DNA from: Candidatus Kryptonium sp.
GTDB taxonomy: Bacteria > Bacteroidota > Ignavibacteria > Kryptoniales > Kryptoniaceae
NCBI GenBank assembly: GCA_025060635.1
Contig: JANXBN010000001.1
Location: 248,001-312,000, forward strand
Direction: 5' to 3'
Length of the DNA stretch: 64,000 nt
The position numbers and the translations under genes are program-made. Below the pieces are notes generated by a model that was not told the DNA's origin, searched no databases, and saw only the letters and a program-made list of their open reading frames with translations. This document shows positions 36,935 through 47,293 of this stretch, in pieces (the first letter of the stretch is position 1; each line of letters starts with the position of its first letter).

Positions 36935-37945
36935 CTAAAATTGTTCAAGGAATCTGAAATCGTTTTCATAGAACAATCTTATATCATCAATTCCATACTT
37001 TAGCATTGCTATTCTTTCAACTCCCATTCCGAAAGCATAGCCAGTGTATTTTTCGGGGTCGTATCCGACAAAGTTAAATACATTCGGATCAACCATTCCA
37101 CAACCAAGTATTTCAAGCCATCCTCCGTATTTGCAAACTCTGCAGCCTTTACCACCGCATATGAAGCAGCTGACATCAACTTCTGCACTTGGTTCAGTAA
37201 ATGGGAAGAAACTTGGTCTAAACCTTAATTTAACATCGCTTCCAAACATTTGCTTGGCAAAGGAAAGCAAAGTGCCTTTTAACTCTGCAAATGAAACTCC
37301 AACATCAACATATAGTCCTTCAACTTGATGAAAAAGGCAATAGCTTCTTGCACTTATTGCTTCGTTTCTATAAACTCTGCCAGGTGCGATTATTCTCACC
37401 GGCGGTTGCTTTGATTCCATTACTCTTATTTGAACAGGAGATGTGTGAGTTCGCAAAATGATATTTTCCTTGATAAAAAATGTATCTTGCATGTCTCTTG
37501 CGGGATGCTCCGGAGGTATGTTAAGCGCTTCAAAATTGTGATAATCATCTTCTATCTCGGGACCTGAAGCAACCTCAAAGCCCATTGATATGAAAATTTT
37601 CTTGATTTCTTCAAGCGTTTGGGTAAGTGGATGTTTCCGGCCGGTATATTGAAATCTACCAGGGATTGTTAAGTCAATTAATTCTTTAGCTTTTTTCTTG
37701 CCTTTTTCAATTTCCCGCTTTTTCTCATTGAACTTTGTTTGGGCGAGTTCTTTAAATTCGTTTAGAAGTTTTCCGATGGAGGGTTTTTCTTCAGGTGGTA
37801 TCTCTTTAAGTTTGTCAAATAATGTTTGGATGATTCCCCTTCGCCCGAGGTATTTAACTCTGAATTCTTCAAGTTGTTTTTCGTCGCCTATCGTTTCAAT
37901 CTCTTTTAAGAATTTCGCTTTGGCTTCCTCAATTTGATTAATCAT
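36935..37945 (-). CDS. pheS: Phenylalanyl-tRNA synthetase alpha subunit PheS
   Basis: 336 residues from the ATG giving MINQIEEAK, the normal family beginning. A start 17 codons earlier lies within the terminator hairpin and is rejected. N-terminal coiled coil (1-90), class II catalytic core with [17 protein letters not shown], the motif 2 loop [21 protein letters not shown], and [15 protein letters not shown]. Two CxxC pairs ([12 protein letters not shown]) suggest a structural zinc site, also seen in some other PheS proteins. Confidence 0.97.
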   Translation of the reverse strand: MINQIEEAKAKFLKEIETIGDEKQLEEFRVKYLGRRGIIQTLFDKLKEIPPEEKPSIGKLLNEFKELAQTKFNEKKREIEKGKKKAKELIDLTIPGRFQYTGRKHPLTQTLEEIKKIFISMGFEVASGPEIEDDYHNFEALNIPPEHPARDMQDTFFIKENIILRTHTSPVQIRVMESKQPPVRIIAPGRVYRNEAISARSYCLFHQVEGLYVDVGVSFAELKGTLLSFAKQMFGSDVKLRFRPSFFPFTEPSAEVDVSCFICGGKGCRVCKYGGWLEILGCGMVDPNVFNFVGYDPEKYTGYAFGMGVERIAMLKYGIDDIRLFYENDFRFLEQF

Positions 37946-37971
37946 TTTTTTCAGGAAACTTTGTTCAAACT

Positions 37972-38037
37972 TTTTAAAATAAAAAACTCCCATCATCGGG
38001 GTTGAAGATTTGTTGCAAGGACCCGAACGATGGGAGT
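37972..38037 (-). terminator. Hairpin terminator/attenuator between rplT and pheS
   Basis: Minus-strand ACTCCCATC pairs with GATGGGAGT (9 perfect pairs), with an inner GGGT/ACCC pairing, directly followed by TTTTTTATTTT. It lies 6 bases after the rplT stop and about 25 bases before pheS, where E. coli has the pheM attenuator. It may end the infC-rpmI-rplT transcript partly or conditionally, since no separate pheS promoter is obvious. Confidence 0.8.
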
Positions 38038-38043
38038 GAAATT

Positions 38044-38388
38044 TTAACTAAAAGCGAACTTTACAACTTCAGCGAAGGCATCAGGATTGTTTACAGCAAG
38101 ATCAGCTAACATTTTGCGGTTGATTTCAACCTGTTTTTGCTTTAGAGCGGAGATAAGTTTTGAATAGGTTGTGCCGTTTAATCTTGCAGCTGCGTTTATT
38201 CTTGCTATCCAAAGCCGTCTAAATTCTCGTTTTTTAGTTCTTCTGTCGCGATATGAGTATTGAAGCGCTTTAGCGACATGGTCTTTTGCTTGTCTGAGGG
38301 TGTTGCCACGCATCCCCCAGAATCCCTTCGCTCTCTCAAGTATTTTCTTTCTTCTTCTCCTTGATGCTGGCTTATTCGTCGCTCTCAT
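38044..38388 (-). CDS. rplT: 50S ribosomal protein L20
   Basis: 114 residues, very basic, with [16 protein letters not shown], the [16 protein letters not shown] core and a C-terminal globular part ([16 protein letters not shown]). Binds 23S rRNA early in 50S assembly and is a known translational repressor of its own operon in E. coli and Bacillus. Third gene of infC-rpmI-rplT. Confidence 0.97.
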   Translation of the reverse strand: MRATNKPASRRRRKKILERAKGFWGMRGNTLRQAKDHVAKALQYSYRDRRTKKREFRRLWIARINAAARLNGTTYSKLISALKQKQVEINRKMLADLAVNNPDAFAEVVKFAFS

Positions 38389-38422
38389 CTGTTCCAGTCA
38401 TAAATTTAGTTTTTAAAAAAAA

Positions 38423-38617
38423 TCAAGCAAGGATTAATTGTTTTATTCTTTTTTCTTCGTATGGATGAACAAGAGTTGGTTTACGAAGCTGTCTTTTTCT
38501 TTTTCTTGATTTGCCTGTTGCAAGATGGCTTCTGCCTGCTTTTTGCCTTTTTATCTTGCCAGTTGCAGTGAGTTTAAATCTTTTCATTGCTGCTCGTTTG
38601 CTCTTCACCTTTGGCAT
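38423..38617 (-). CDS. rpmI: 50S ribosomal protein L35
   Basis: 64 residues, very basic, starting [21 protein letters not shown] as in the family and ending in KRIKQLI. GGAGG lies 11 bases before the ATG. Its first 44 bases overlap the infC 3' end in another frame, a longer overlap than usual. Confidence 0.96.
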   Translation of the reverse strand: MPKVKSKRAAMKRFKLTATGKIKRQKAGRSHLATGKSRKRKRQLRKPTLVHPYEEKRIKQLILA

Positions 38618-39191
38618 CGCTTGGTTGTCCTCCAGATTGTTTATTTTTTTCTTCCTGTTCTTTTAACATTTGGATTTTCTTTCTATCAGGTGCAAATATA
38701 ACACTCATAGAACTTCCTTCAAGTCGTATATCTTGCTCGACCCGCGCAACATCAGAAAGAAATTCAATCAGCCTTTTCAAAATTCTCTCTCCGAATTCGG
38801 TGTGTAAAATTTCTCTGCCTTTGAAGATAACTTGCGCTTTAACTTTGTGTCCATCAAGTATAAATTCTTTTGCGTGGCGCGCCTTGAACTGAAAATCGTG
38901 TTCACCTGTATTTGGATGAAATCTTAGCTCCTTTAAAACCGACGCGGACTTCTGCTTCTTCTGAAGTTTTTCCTCTTTTTGTTTCTCATACTTGTATTTG
39001 CCATAATCCATTAACCTACAAACTGGCGGATTGGCCTGTGGAGCAACTTCAACAAGGTCATAACCTCTTTCCTCAGCGAGCTTTAATGCATCGCGCGTGT
39101 TCATTATGCCGAGTGATTGTCCGTTTTCATCAATTACTCTAACTCTTGGAACCTTAATTTGCTCATTAATGCGTAATTCTCTTTCTATGAT
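38574..39191 (-). CDS. infC: Translation initiation factor IF-3 (rare start codon)
   Basis: About 205 residues. The C-terminal domain binds the 30S subunit ([28 protein letters not shown]), and the N-terminal domain has [15 protein letters not shown] and [20 protein letters not shown]. The first ATG (39104) would delete about 28 residues, including the conserved RINxxI. Upstream of RINEQI the frame holds AAA AGG GAA GTC ATC ATA GAA after a stop, with no ATG, GTG or TTG. So initiation is inferred at ATC (39191) or ATA (39188) behind AAGGGAAG. E. coli infC starts at AUU and is autoregulated through it. Confidence 0.9.
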   Translation of the reverse strand: MIERELRINEQIKVPRVRVIDENGQSLGIMNTRDALKLAEERGYDLVEVAPQANPPVCRLMDYGKYKYEKQKEEKLQKKQKSASVLKELRFHPNTGEHDFQFKARHAKEFILDGHKVKAQVIFKGREILHTEFGERILKRLIEFLSDVARVEQDIRLEGSSMSVIFAPDRKKIQMLKEQEEKNKQSGGQPSDAKGEEQTSSNEKI

Positions 39192-39219
39192 GACTTCCCT
39201 TTTTTATTTTTAAAGATTT

Positions 39220-39567
39220 TTAGTGTTTTGCTTTTTTCCTTCTTATTTCTTGCCGTGTTCTTTCTCCGTTTGTAACGATTAAATTTGCGATATATTTAAT
39301 CGTCTCCTCGTGCGATTTTCTAAATTCGTTTATTTTTTCTGCCATCATTCGCATTGTTTCTGCATGTTCTCGTCTGAAATCATCAAGTCGCTCCATCATA
39401 ATTCGCATTGTTTCCGCATGTTCTCTTCTAAATTCGGTGATTAATTCACTTATATTTTTCGCTTCCGCTTTCAGAGTTTTATTGTTTATAATTGCATACA
39501 GCGTCAGGAAAACACCAAGTATCGTGGCTATTATTCCACCAAATGTCAATGCCTCAAGGAAATTCAT
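39220..39567 (-). CDS. Small membrane-anchored coiled-coil protein, unknown function
   Basis: 115 residues, not recognised as a named family. One N-terminal membrane segment (about 8-27, GGIIATILGVFLTLYAII) followed by a helical region built of an 18-residue repeat: FRREHAETMRIMMERLDD, FRREHAETMRMMAEKINE, then a diverged FRKSHEETIKYIANLI, ending in a basic tail. The stop of thrS is 1 base before its ATG and infC follows, so it is inserted in the otherwise classic thrS-infC-rpmI-rplT operon. Repeat style resembles the coiled-coil part of the protein at 56675-57712. Confidence 0.75.
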   Translation of the reverse strand: MNFLEALTFGGIIATILGVFLTLYAIINNKTLKAEAKNISELITEFRREHAETMRIMMERLDDFRREHAETMRMMAEKINEFRKSHEETIKYIANLIVTNGERTRQEIRRKKAKH

Positions 39568-39568
39568 G

Positions 39569-41488
39569 TTATTCCACAGCTTTGCTTTCTATCTCAAATT
39601 TAATCCGTGATATAAAACTTTCCAAATCAAATGCACCAAGATCGCCTTTACCATGCCTTCTTACTGAAACAGTTTGATTTACTTTTTCTCTTTCACCGAT
39701 CACAAGCATATATGGGATCTTTTTCGTCTCGGCTTCTCTTATTTTGTAGTTTATTTTTTCATTTCTCAAATCAATTTCAGCACGGATCTTTGCATTTTTA
39801 AGCTTTTCAAAAACTTCCTTTGCGTAATCATTTTGGGCATCTGTTATAGGTAAGACAACAGCTTGCACAGGAGCAAGCCAAACGGGGAAATTTCCTGCGA
39901 AATGTTCCGTTAAAATTCCGACAAATCTCTCAAATGAACCAAATATGGCTCTGTGAATCGCAACTGGGCGTTTAGGTTGTCCATCAACATCAATATAAGT
40001 TAAATCAAACCTCTCGGGCAACATGACAAAGTCAAGTTGAATTGTAGCAACTTGCCAATCTCTTCCAAGAGCATCTTTTATCTGGACATCTATCTTTGGG
40101 CCGTAAAATGCTCCTTCCTTCTCTTTCAATCCGTATTTTATTCCGTTTTGTTCAAGCGCTGTTTTTAACGCCTGTTCAGCTTGCTCCCACAAGCTTGGAT
40201 CGCCCATTGCGTTGTCTGGTTTGGTTGAAAGATAATAGGCAGGTTCAAATTTGAAAATGCCATAGACATAGTTTATAAAATCAATTAGCTCGTTGATTTC
40301 GTTTAAAATTTGATCAGGTCTGCAATAGATATGTGCGTCATCCATTGTTATCTGTCTTACACGAAACATCCCACCAAGTGCGCCGGAGATTTCATTCCTG
40401 TGCAATCTTCCTATCTCTGCAAGTCGCAAAGGCAAATCTCTGTAACTTCTTGTTTTCATTTTATAAACATATGTGCTTTCGGGACAATTCATAGGTTTGA
40501 GCGAATAAATTTCATCTTCAACCTCCAGAACGAACATATTCTCTTTGTAATGCTCCCAATGCCCTGATCTTTCCCAAAGATCTTTCTTCACAAGGATAGG
40601 CGTTGATATCTCCTCATAACCTCTTTTATCAAGTTCTTCACGAATGAATTTTTCAAGTTCACGAAAGATTATCATTCCTTTTGGAAGCCAGAAAGGCGCA
40701 CCTGGAGCGATGTCATGGAATACAAAAAGCTCAAGTTCCTTGCCAAGCCGTCGGTGATCTCTTTTTTTCGCCTCCTCAAGCCGTTTTAAATGTTCATCAA
40801 GGAGTTCTTTCTTTGGATATGCAACTCCATATACTCTTTGCAACATCTTGTTTCTTGAATCACCACGCCAATAAGCTCCAGCAACACTTAATAGTTTAAC
40901 ATATTTTATCTTACCTGTTGATGGAAGATGTGGACCGCGACATAGATCCGTAAAACTTCCTTCACTGTAAAAAGTTATTGTATCGTTATCATCAATTTGT
41001 TCTATAATTTCAACTTTGTATGGATCACCTTTCTTCTTGAAAAACTCAAGAGCTTCTTCTTTTGTGACAACTTTTCTAATGTAGGGTTGATCTTTCTGCG
41101 CGAGTTCTTTCATTTTCTCTTCAATTCTAACAAGGTCATCTGGGGTCAGGGGTCTATCAACATCAACATCGTAATAGAATCCATCTTCAATTGGCGGTCC
41201 TACTCCAAACTTTGCTCCAGGAAAGAGTTCCTCTATCGCATGAGCCATAAGATGAGCAGAACTGTGCCAGAATACCTCTCTTCCTTCAGGGTCATCAAAT
41301 GTGAGAATTTGAAGTTCGCAATCGGATTCCAACGGTTTAGTAAGATCTATAACAACACCGTTAACTTTTGCTGCAACTGCTTCTTTTGCAAGTCGTTTGC
41401 TTAAATTTTCAGCTATTTGAAGAGGCGTTGTTCCTTTATCAACTTCAATAAAAGTACCATCAGGCAATTTAACTTTTATCTTCTCCAT
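39569..41488 (-). CDS. thrS: Threonyl-tRNA synthetase
   Basis: 639 residues, full domain set: TGS (1-63, VKLPDGTFIEVDKGTT), editing SAD domain (about 65-240) with the HSSAHLMAHA metal motif, class II catalytic core with the zinc Cys in PMNCPEST, and a C-terminal anticodon-binding domain (VWLAPVQAVVLPITD). Heads the thrS-infC-rpmI-rplT-pheST group. Confidence 0.97.
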   Translation of the reverse strand: MEKIKVKLPDGTFIEVDKGTTPLQIAENLSKRLAKEAVAAKVNGVVIDLTKPLESDCELQILTFDDPEGREVFWHSSAHLMAHAIEELFPGAKFGVGPPIEDGFYYDVDVDRPLTPDDLVRIEEKMKELAQKDQPYIRKVVTKEEALEFFKKKGDPYKVEIIEQIDDNDTITFYSEGSFTDLCRGPHLPSTGKIKYVKLLSVAGAYWRGDSRNKMLQRVYGVAYPKKELLDEHLKRLEEAKKRDHRRLGKELELFVFHDIAPGAPFWLPKGMIIFRELEKFIREELDKRGYEEISTPILVKKDLWERSGHWEHYKENMFVLEVEDEIYSLKPMNCPESTYVYKMKTRSYRDLPLRLAEIGRLHRNEISGALGGMFRVRQITMDDAHIYCRPDQILNEINELIDFINYVYGIFKFEPAYYLSTKPDNAMGDPSLWEQAEQALKTALEQNGIKYGLKEKEGAFYGPKIDVQIKDALGRDWQVATIQLDFVMLPERFDLTYIDVDGQPKRPVAIHRAIFGSFERFVGILTEHFAGNFPVWLAPVQAVVLPITDAQNDYAKEVFEKLKNAKIRAEIDLRNEKINYKIREAETKKIPYMLVIGEREKVNQTVSVRRHGKGDLGAFDLESFISRIKFEIESKAVE

Positions 41489-41527
41489 ATGAAGCAGGGA
41501 TCTTTAGATTTTTCCTCAAAATTTTTG

Positions 41528-41559
41528 TAAAAATAATAAAAAATCAGAGGAAAACCAAA
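41528..41559 (-). promoter_or_regulatory. thrS operon promoter
   Basis: Minus strand TTTG (41556-41559), 20 bases, TATTTTTA (41528-41535), 40 bases before the thrS ATG and just after the eno stop. Confidence 0.45.
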
Positions 41560-41569
41560 CCGCTATTTT

Positions 41570-42895
<1,326 letters not shown>

Positions 42896-42896
42896 T

Positions 42897-42927
42897 TAAT
42901 TATATCAACAAAATTGCGAAAAATCAA
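42897..42927 (-). promoter_or_regulatory. eno promoter
   Basis: Minus strand TTG (42925-42927), 20 bases, TATAATTA (42897-42904), about 31 bases before the start codon. The -10 hexamer is a perfect TATAAT. Confidence 0.65.
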
Positions 42928-43010
42928 TTTTATTTTTGGAAAATGCTCAAGTTAAGGGATGTTTCGGGGTTTCGGTAGGGGGTACAAGATGATATATTAA
43001 AACTAATAAA

Positions 43011-43049
43011 GCAAAAATCGGGCTCCACAATAAATTTTAGTGGAGCCCG
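43011..43049 (-). terminator. Terminator after TonB-dependent receptor
   Basis: Minus-strand CGGGCTCCAC pairs with GTGGAGCCCG (10 perfect pairs, 11-base loop, 43019-43049) and is followed by ATTTTTGC. It lies 10 bases past the receptor stop. Confidence 0.88.
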
Positions 43050-43059
43050 AGCTGAAGGT

Positions 43060-45840
43060 TTATTCGTAGAAAAATCTTATCCCAACTTGCAGATATCTCG
43101 GGGCATATGAACTATTTGGCAAACCGAAGTTTGCAAGTGGATTACCTCTTGCATCATACATTCTGTTGAAGTAACCAGCTGCATTAAACCAGTTAAACAC
43201 ATTGAATGCATCGAACATAATTTCAAACCTTGTATTCCTTAAAGTCACTGACTTGCTCAATCTAATGTCAACTTGTTTATACCAATTTCTTATTTTTCGC
43301 CAGTCAAGTGTTTTAATCCGTGTATCATTTGGCCAATCATCATCAAAGAAATTGTTATCATTTAAATCCATTCCAACAATTACATTATATGGTCTTGGCG
43401 ATGCAAAAATACCTATACCGCTGAATTGAACTCCGAAGGGCAAATTAATTATCCAGTTTAGGACAAATCTATGCCTCTCGTCGGCGCTACTTCTTTGTTT
43501 TCTGTAGCTTGATGCAAATGGATAAGCTGGTGGAGTTACTCCATCAAAATCTGAATAGGCCCATGAGAGAGTGTAAGATAATTGAACACTTATTGAAGCA
43601 GTTTTATAAAGAAGGTTAGTTAAAAATCCGTGATAAAATGCTCGTCCATAACTACCCCAGAGATATATGTCGCTATACTTATCAGAAATTGCTCTTTTCC
43701 TTTGACTTGGTATATAGTAATTTGCATTTGTTTGCACATATAGAGCAGTTGCGCGATTGTTAATATAATCAATTGTTATCCCGAGATTTGAAGTAAGTTG
43801 ATGTCCAATCCCCAGTGAAAATTGGTACACTGCTGGTGTTAGCATTCGCCTGTGAAGTAGATATACAGTTGGTCTTATTGTCCCTTGTCCTCCTAGAATT
43901 CTTTGGCGTAACACATTAGGATCGGTAGTTCCTGGATTTATGAAAGTATAGATTCCCCATTTTGAATATAATTGTTCAAAATATGCAATAAAGTTGGGTA
44001 ACCTATCGAAGAAAATTCCATAGCCACCCCGCAGAATCGTTTTGCCAGTGCCAAATACATCCCAAGTAAAACTTATTCTTGGAGCAAAGTTATCAAGATC
44101 ATTTTCTCTATTTCCTCTATTAAAATATTCTTCCGGTATCTTGCTCGTTAATTCTGTGCTATCAGCCCATCTTACTTTAAATTTGTTGTTCATAGTATTA
44201 ATGTCTGCATCCCATCTAACCCCAAAGCTAAGTGTTAATTGCGGTATAGGTGTCCATCTATCTTGAATAAATGCACCAATTGTCCAACCATCGAGGGATC
44301 CTTCCGCATCTTTTGTAGTATATGGATCAGTGAAACCAATTCCTATTGTTGCAGTTCTTGGAAGTGTACTGGTATCGGTATCAAAGACAAATTGACCATA
44401 GTAAAAGTATGGAAACCAAGGAGATGATGTGGTTCTTGTAATTTCAAAACCAGCTTTAAAAACATGTTCCCCATAAAAATCTGTAAGGTTATACGTGAAT
44501 TTATTTACTAACCTGTAATGATCCTCAGCGAGGCGAATTGGGAATGTTCCACGTCCTAAAGATATGCTCGGATAGATATACGCAGGACCTGTTTTTATTA
44601 ATGGTTCATCGTGTCTCCACCTCAAATAGTGGAGCGATAGTTCATTCATAGCATTTGAAGAAATTATCCAGGTATCTCTGAATAAAAAAGAGTTAATGTG
44701 ATATCTTCCATATATACCAGCGGTATATGCAAATGTTCCCCCAAAGAAAAATTTGCTATCCATATATCTTGTAGCCCATATAAGGTCAAAAGTGTGCGCA
44801 GTCGTTGGTTGATATGTTAACCTTACCACACCCGTGTGATTAGCAGTTGGTGAATCAAATGTTCCTCTATATTGGTCCCAAATTCCTGGGGCATATGCTG
44901 GTCTACCTGGGACAACATCAATGTAATTTTTTTCATTATTTAATTCATACGAACCAAAGAAAAATAGCTTGTCAGGCACTATGGGTCCAGATATTGAAAG
45001 CCCAACTTGCTGACGATTATAGTTTGGCTTTACTGATTGAAATGGACCGCGAGCATTTAAATTTTTATGCCTATAATTTGCAAATACCATTCCTCTAAAT
45101 TCATTAGTTCCTCTTTGGGTGACAGCTGAAATCACATAAGCTGTTCCTCTAGTATACTCAGGATCAAAGGCATTTAAAACAACTCTAAACTCTCTTACAG
45201 CCTCTTGCGGAAGAGGTGACCCTGTTTGTGGAATTCCAACTATGTTACCGTTAAAATAGCTTTTCCACTCAACTCCATCAACATATAATTGTATAAATCT
45301 TAACGGTGGTAATGAACCTGCTTCGGGTAGTGCCCTACCACCAATAGGTGAATAGTATTTTATTCCCGGAACTAAAGCAGCAAGATTCATGATATTTCTT
45401 GTATCTAATGGTAAATTAACTATCTGTTCTCTTCTTACTGGCATTGACACATCAGTTCTTTTTAATTCTATAGGCGATGAAACAGCAACTACCTCAACTG
45501 CTCCTAACTCAATTGCTTCGGGTACTAGTGTAAAATTAATAGTCTCCACTTGACCCATTAAAATTTCAATTATCTTCGTGGTTTTTCTATAACCAACATA
45601 CATTGCCGTGATTTCGTATTTCCCTGGTTGCAAACCAAGGATGCGATAAGTTCCTGACTTTGCAGTGATCGTTCCCCTTACCAAACCTGTTTCTAAATTC
45701 TTCGCCACTATTTGAGCATCTGATAATGGTTTGCCTTCATTATCAACTACCCTCCCCTCAATACTACCGGTAGTTATCTGCCCTATTGCGAGGTAATTTA
45801 CCCCAATAATTGTTAATAAAATCAGTATAAATCGTTTCAT
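43060..45840 (-). CDS. TonB-dependent receptor with carboxypeptidase-regulatory-like N-terminus
   Basis: 926 residues. Signal peptide (about 1-20), a CarboxypepD-reg-like beta-sandwich (22-110, GSIEGRVVDNEGKPLSDAQIV, GYRKTTKIIEI), a plug domain (115-250) and an outer-membrane beta barrel ending in an aromatic residue pattern YLQVGIRFFYE. This architecture resembles the Oar/TonB receptors of Bacteroidota and Acidobacteria. The transported substrate cannot be told; no SusD-like partner is adjacent, which argues against a glycan uptake pair. It is a single-gene unit with its own promoter and terminator. Confidence 0.92.
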   Translation of the reverse strand: MKRFILILLTIIGVNYLAIGQITTGSIEGRVVDNEGKPLSDAQIVAKNLETGLVRGTITAKSGTYRILGLQPGKYEITAMYVGYRKTTKIIEILMGQVETINFTLVPEAIELGAVEVVAVSSPIELKRTDVSMPVRREQIVNLPLDTRNIMNLAALVPGIKYYSPIGGRALPEAGSLPPLRFIQLYVDGVEWKSYFNGNIVGIPQTGSPLPQEAVREFRVVLNAFDPEYTRGTAYVISAVTQRGTNEFRGMVFANYRHKNLNARGPFQSVKPNYNRQQVGLSISGPIVPDKLFFFGSYELNNEKNYIDVVPGRPAYAPGIWDQYRGTFDSPTANHTGVVRLTYQPTTAHTFDLIWATRYMDSKFFFGGTFAYTAGIYGRYHINSFLFRDTWIISSNAMNELSLHYLRWRHDEPLIKTGPAYIYPSISLGRGTFPIRLAEDHYRLVNKFTYNLTDFYGEHVFKAGFEITRTTSSPWFPYFYYGQFVFDTDTSTLPRTATIGIGFTDPYTTKDAEGSLDGWTIGAFIQDRWTPIPQLTLSFGVRWDADINTMNNKFKVRWADSTELTSKIPEEYFNRGNRENDLDNFAPRISFTWDVFGTGKTILRGGYGIFFDRLPNFIAYFEQLYSKWGIYTFINPGTTDPNVLRQRILGGQGTIRPTVYLLHRRMLTPAVYQFSLGIGHQLTSNLGITIDYINNRATALYVQTNANYYIPSQRKRAISDKYSDIYLWGSYGRAFYHGFLTNLLYKTASISVQLSYTLSWAYSDFDGVTPPAYPFASSYRKQRSSADERHRFVLNWIINLPFGVQFSGIGIFASPRPYNVIVGMDLNDNNFFDDDWPNDTRIKTLDWRKIRNWYKQVDIRLSKSVTLRNTRFEIMFDAFNVFNWFNAAGYFNRMYDARGNPLANFGLPNSSYAPRYLQVGIRFFYE

Positions 45841-45868
45841 GGCAGGCTACCTGTTTTATTTTTTACTT

Positions 45869-45899
45869 TCAATTTAATAGCCTTTGTTTTATCTGTCAA
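45869..45899 (-). promoter_or_regulatory. TonB-dependent receptor promoter
   Basis: Minus strand TTGACA (45894-45899), then TAAATT(GA) at 45869-45876, a 17-base spacer. About 28 bases before the start codon. Confidence 0.65.
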
Positions 45900-45998
45900 G
45901 TAGAAAGTGAGCAAAATCGCTCAAGCGAAAAATTTGTTTGTTTTTGTTGAGCTGGAATGGAGTTTTAAAATTATCTAAGTAGGGTGAAGTTTGATCAA

Positions 45999-46030
45999 TT
46001 TGATTTTGATTTTAATTTAAAATAATTTAC
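45999..46030 (+). promoter_or_regulatory. thiI promoter
   Basis: TTTG at 45999-46002, 20 bases, TAATTTAC at 46023-46030, 27 bases before the ATG. The surrounding sequence is very AT-rich, which lowers confidence. Confidence 0.4.
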
Positions 46031-46057
46031 CTGCGATAAAACCAAGAACGAGAGCCT

Positions 46058-47290
46058 ATGAGCTCAGCGGTTGTCATATGTCATTACCACGAGGTTGCAC
46101 TGAAGCAAAGAAACAGGGAAATTTTTGAGAAGAAGCTTAGAACAAACATCGCCTTTATGCTCTCTGACCTCATTAAGCAAAACATGGTGAAACGTGGGTA
46201 TGGAAGATTGAAAGTTGTTTTACCATTTGGATTTGAAGATGCGGGAAAAATTGAAATTGTAAAGTCAAGATTGAACAATGTTTTCGGATTGACAAACTTT
46301 GGAATCGGTATCGTATCAGCTCTTGATGTGGAGAAGATTTGTGAGGCGAGTTTAAAAGTTTTAAAGAATAAAAATTTTAAAACCTTCAGCGTAAAAACGA
46401 AAAGACAAAATAAAAAATTTCCACTGAACTCGGTTGAGGTAAATCGCAAAGTTGGAGCTTTTATACTTGAAAGATTTAAAAACAACGGCAAAGAGATCTA
46501 TGTTGATTTGGAAAATCCGGATATCACAGTGCATATTGAAATAGTTGACAGAGAAGCTTATGTTTATGCAGATAGATTTAAAGGTCCGGGTGGATTACCT
46601 GTTGGCTCAAGTGGTAAAGTTGTCGCTTTATTATCAGCGGGTTTTGATTCGCCGATCGCTTCATACCTAATGATGAAACGCGGGGCAAAAGTTATTTTCG
46701 TCCATTACCATAGTTATCCTTATACTTCTTACGATTCAATTGAGCAAGTAAAACAAATTGTTAAGATTTTAAGCAAATTTCAGTTCCATTCAAAACTTTA
46801 CATCGTTCCAATAGCTGAAGCACAGAGGATAATTGTTTTAAACGCGCCTGTTGAGTTGAGAACTATTCTTTACAGACGCTTGATGATAAAAATTGCCGAA
46901 AATATAGCGGAAAAAGAAGGCGCTGAAGCTCTTGTCACGGGTGAAAGCTTAGGTCAGGTCGCTTCTCAAACATTAAGGAATATAAGAGTTATAAATCAAA
47001 TTGCAACTCTGCCTGTACTCAGACCATTAATCGGGATTGATAAAGAGGAAATAATCCAAAAAGCAAGAGAAATAGGAACTTACGAGATCTCAAGCCAACC
47101 TTACGATGATTGTTGTAGCTTTTTGACAGGGAGACATCCAGAAACTTGGGCAAATCTAAATGACATTTTTGAAGTTGAAAAAAAATTTAATTGGGATGAA
47201 CTCGTTAAAATGTCGCTTGAAAACGCCGAGATTGAAAATATTTACGCGGATTTCCTCAACAAAAACATACTTGAAAAAATTGAGGATTGA
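46058..47290 (+). CDS. thiI: tRNA 4-thiouridine sulfurtransferase ThiI
   Basis: 410 residues: N-terminal ferredoxin-like and THUMP domains (about 1-175) and a PP-loop ATPase domain (176-400). ThiI adenylates and thiolates U8 of tRNA, and can serve thiazole synthesis. The PP-loop reads LLSAGFDSPIAS, with Ala194 in place of the usual first Gly of SGGxDS. YDDCCSFLTGRHP near the end has a Cys pair that may act in sulfur transfer. No rhodanese domain, as in most short ThiI proteins. Encoded in front of the M23 peptidase gene with a 3-base gap. Confidence 0.93.
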   Translation: MSSAVVICHYHEVALKQRNREIFEKKLRTNIAFMLSDLIKQNMVKRGYGRLKVVLPFGFEDAGKIEIVKSRLNNVFGLTNFGIGIVSALDVEKICEASLKVLKNKNFKTFSVKTKRQNKKFPLNSVEVNRKVGAFILERFKNNGKEIYVDLENPDITVHIEIVDREAYVYADRFKGPGGLPVGSSGKVVALLSAGFDSPIASYLMMKRGAKVIFVHYHSYPYTSYDSIEQVKQIVKILSKFQFHSKLYIVPIAEAQRIIVLNAPVELRTILYRRLMIKIAENIAEKEGAEALVTGESLGQVASQTLRNIRVINQIATLPVLRPLIGIDKEEIIQKAREIGTYEISSQPYDDCCSFLTGRHPETWANLNDIFEVEKKFNWDELVKMSLENAEIENIYADFLNKNILEKIED

Positions 47291-47293
47291 AAA

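Noticed and set aside
37946-37996. pheM-like Phe-rich leader peptide or N-terminal extension of PheS
   Set aside because: The in-frame [14 protein letters not shown] segment begins inside the terminator stem and its Phe/Tyr codons come from the T-tract; PheS proteins normally start at the MINQIEEAK position.
41508-41560. Terminator after eno formed by TTTTCCTC and GAGGAAAA
   Set aside because: Loop of about 25 bases and AT-rich arms; no clean T-tract directly after the stem, and it overlaps the likely thrS promoter.
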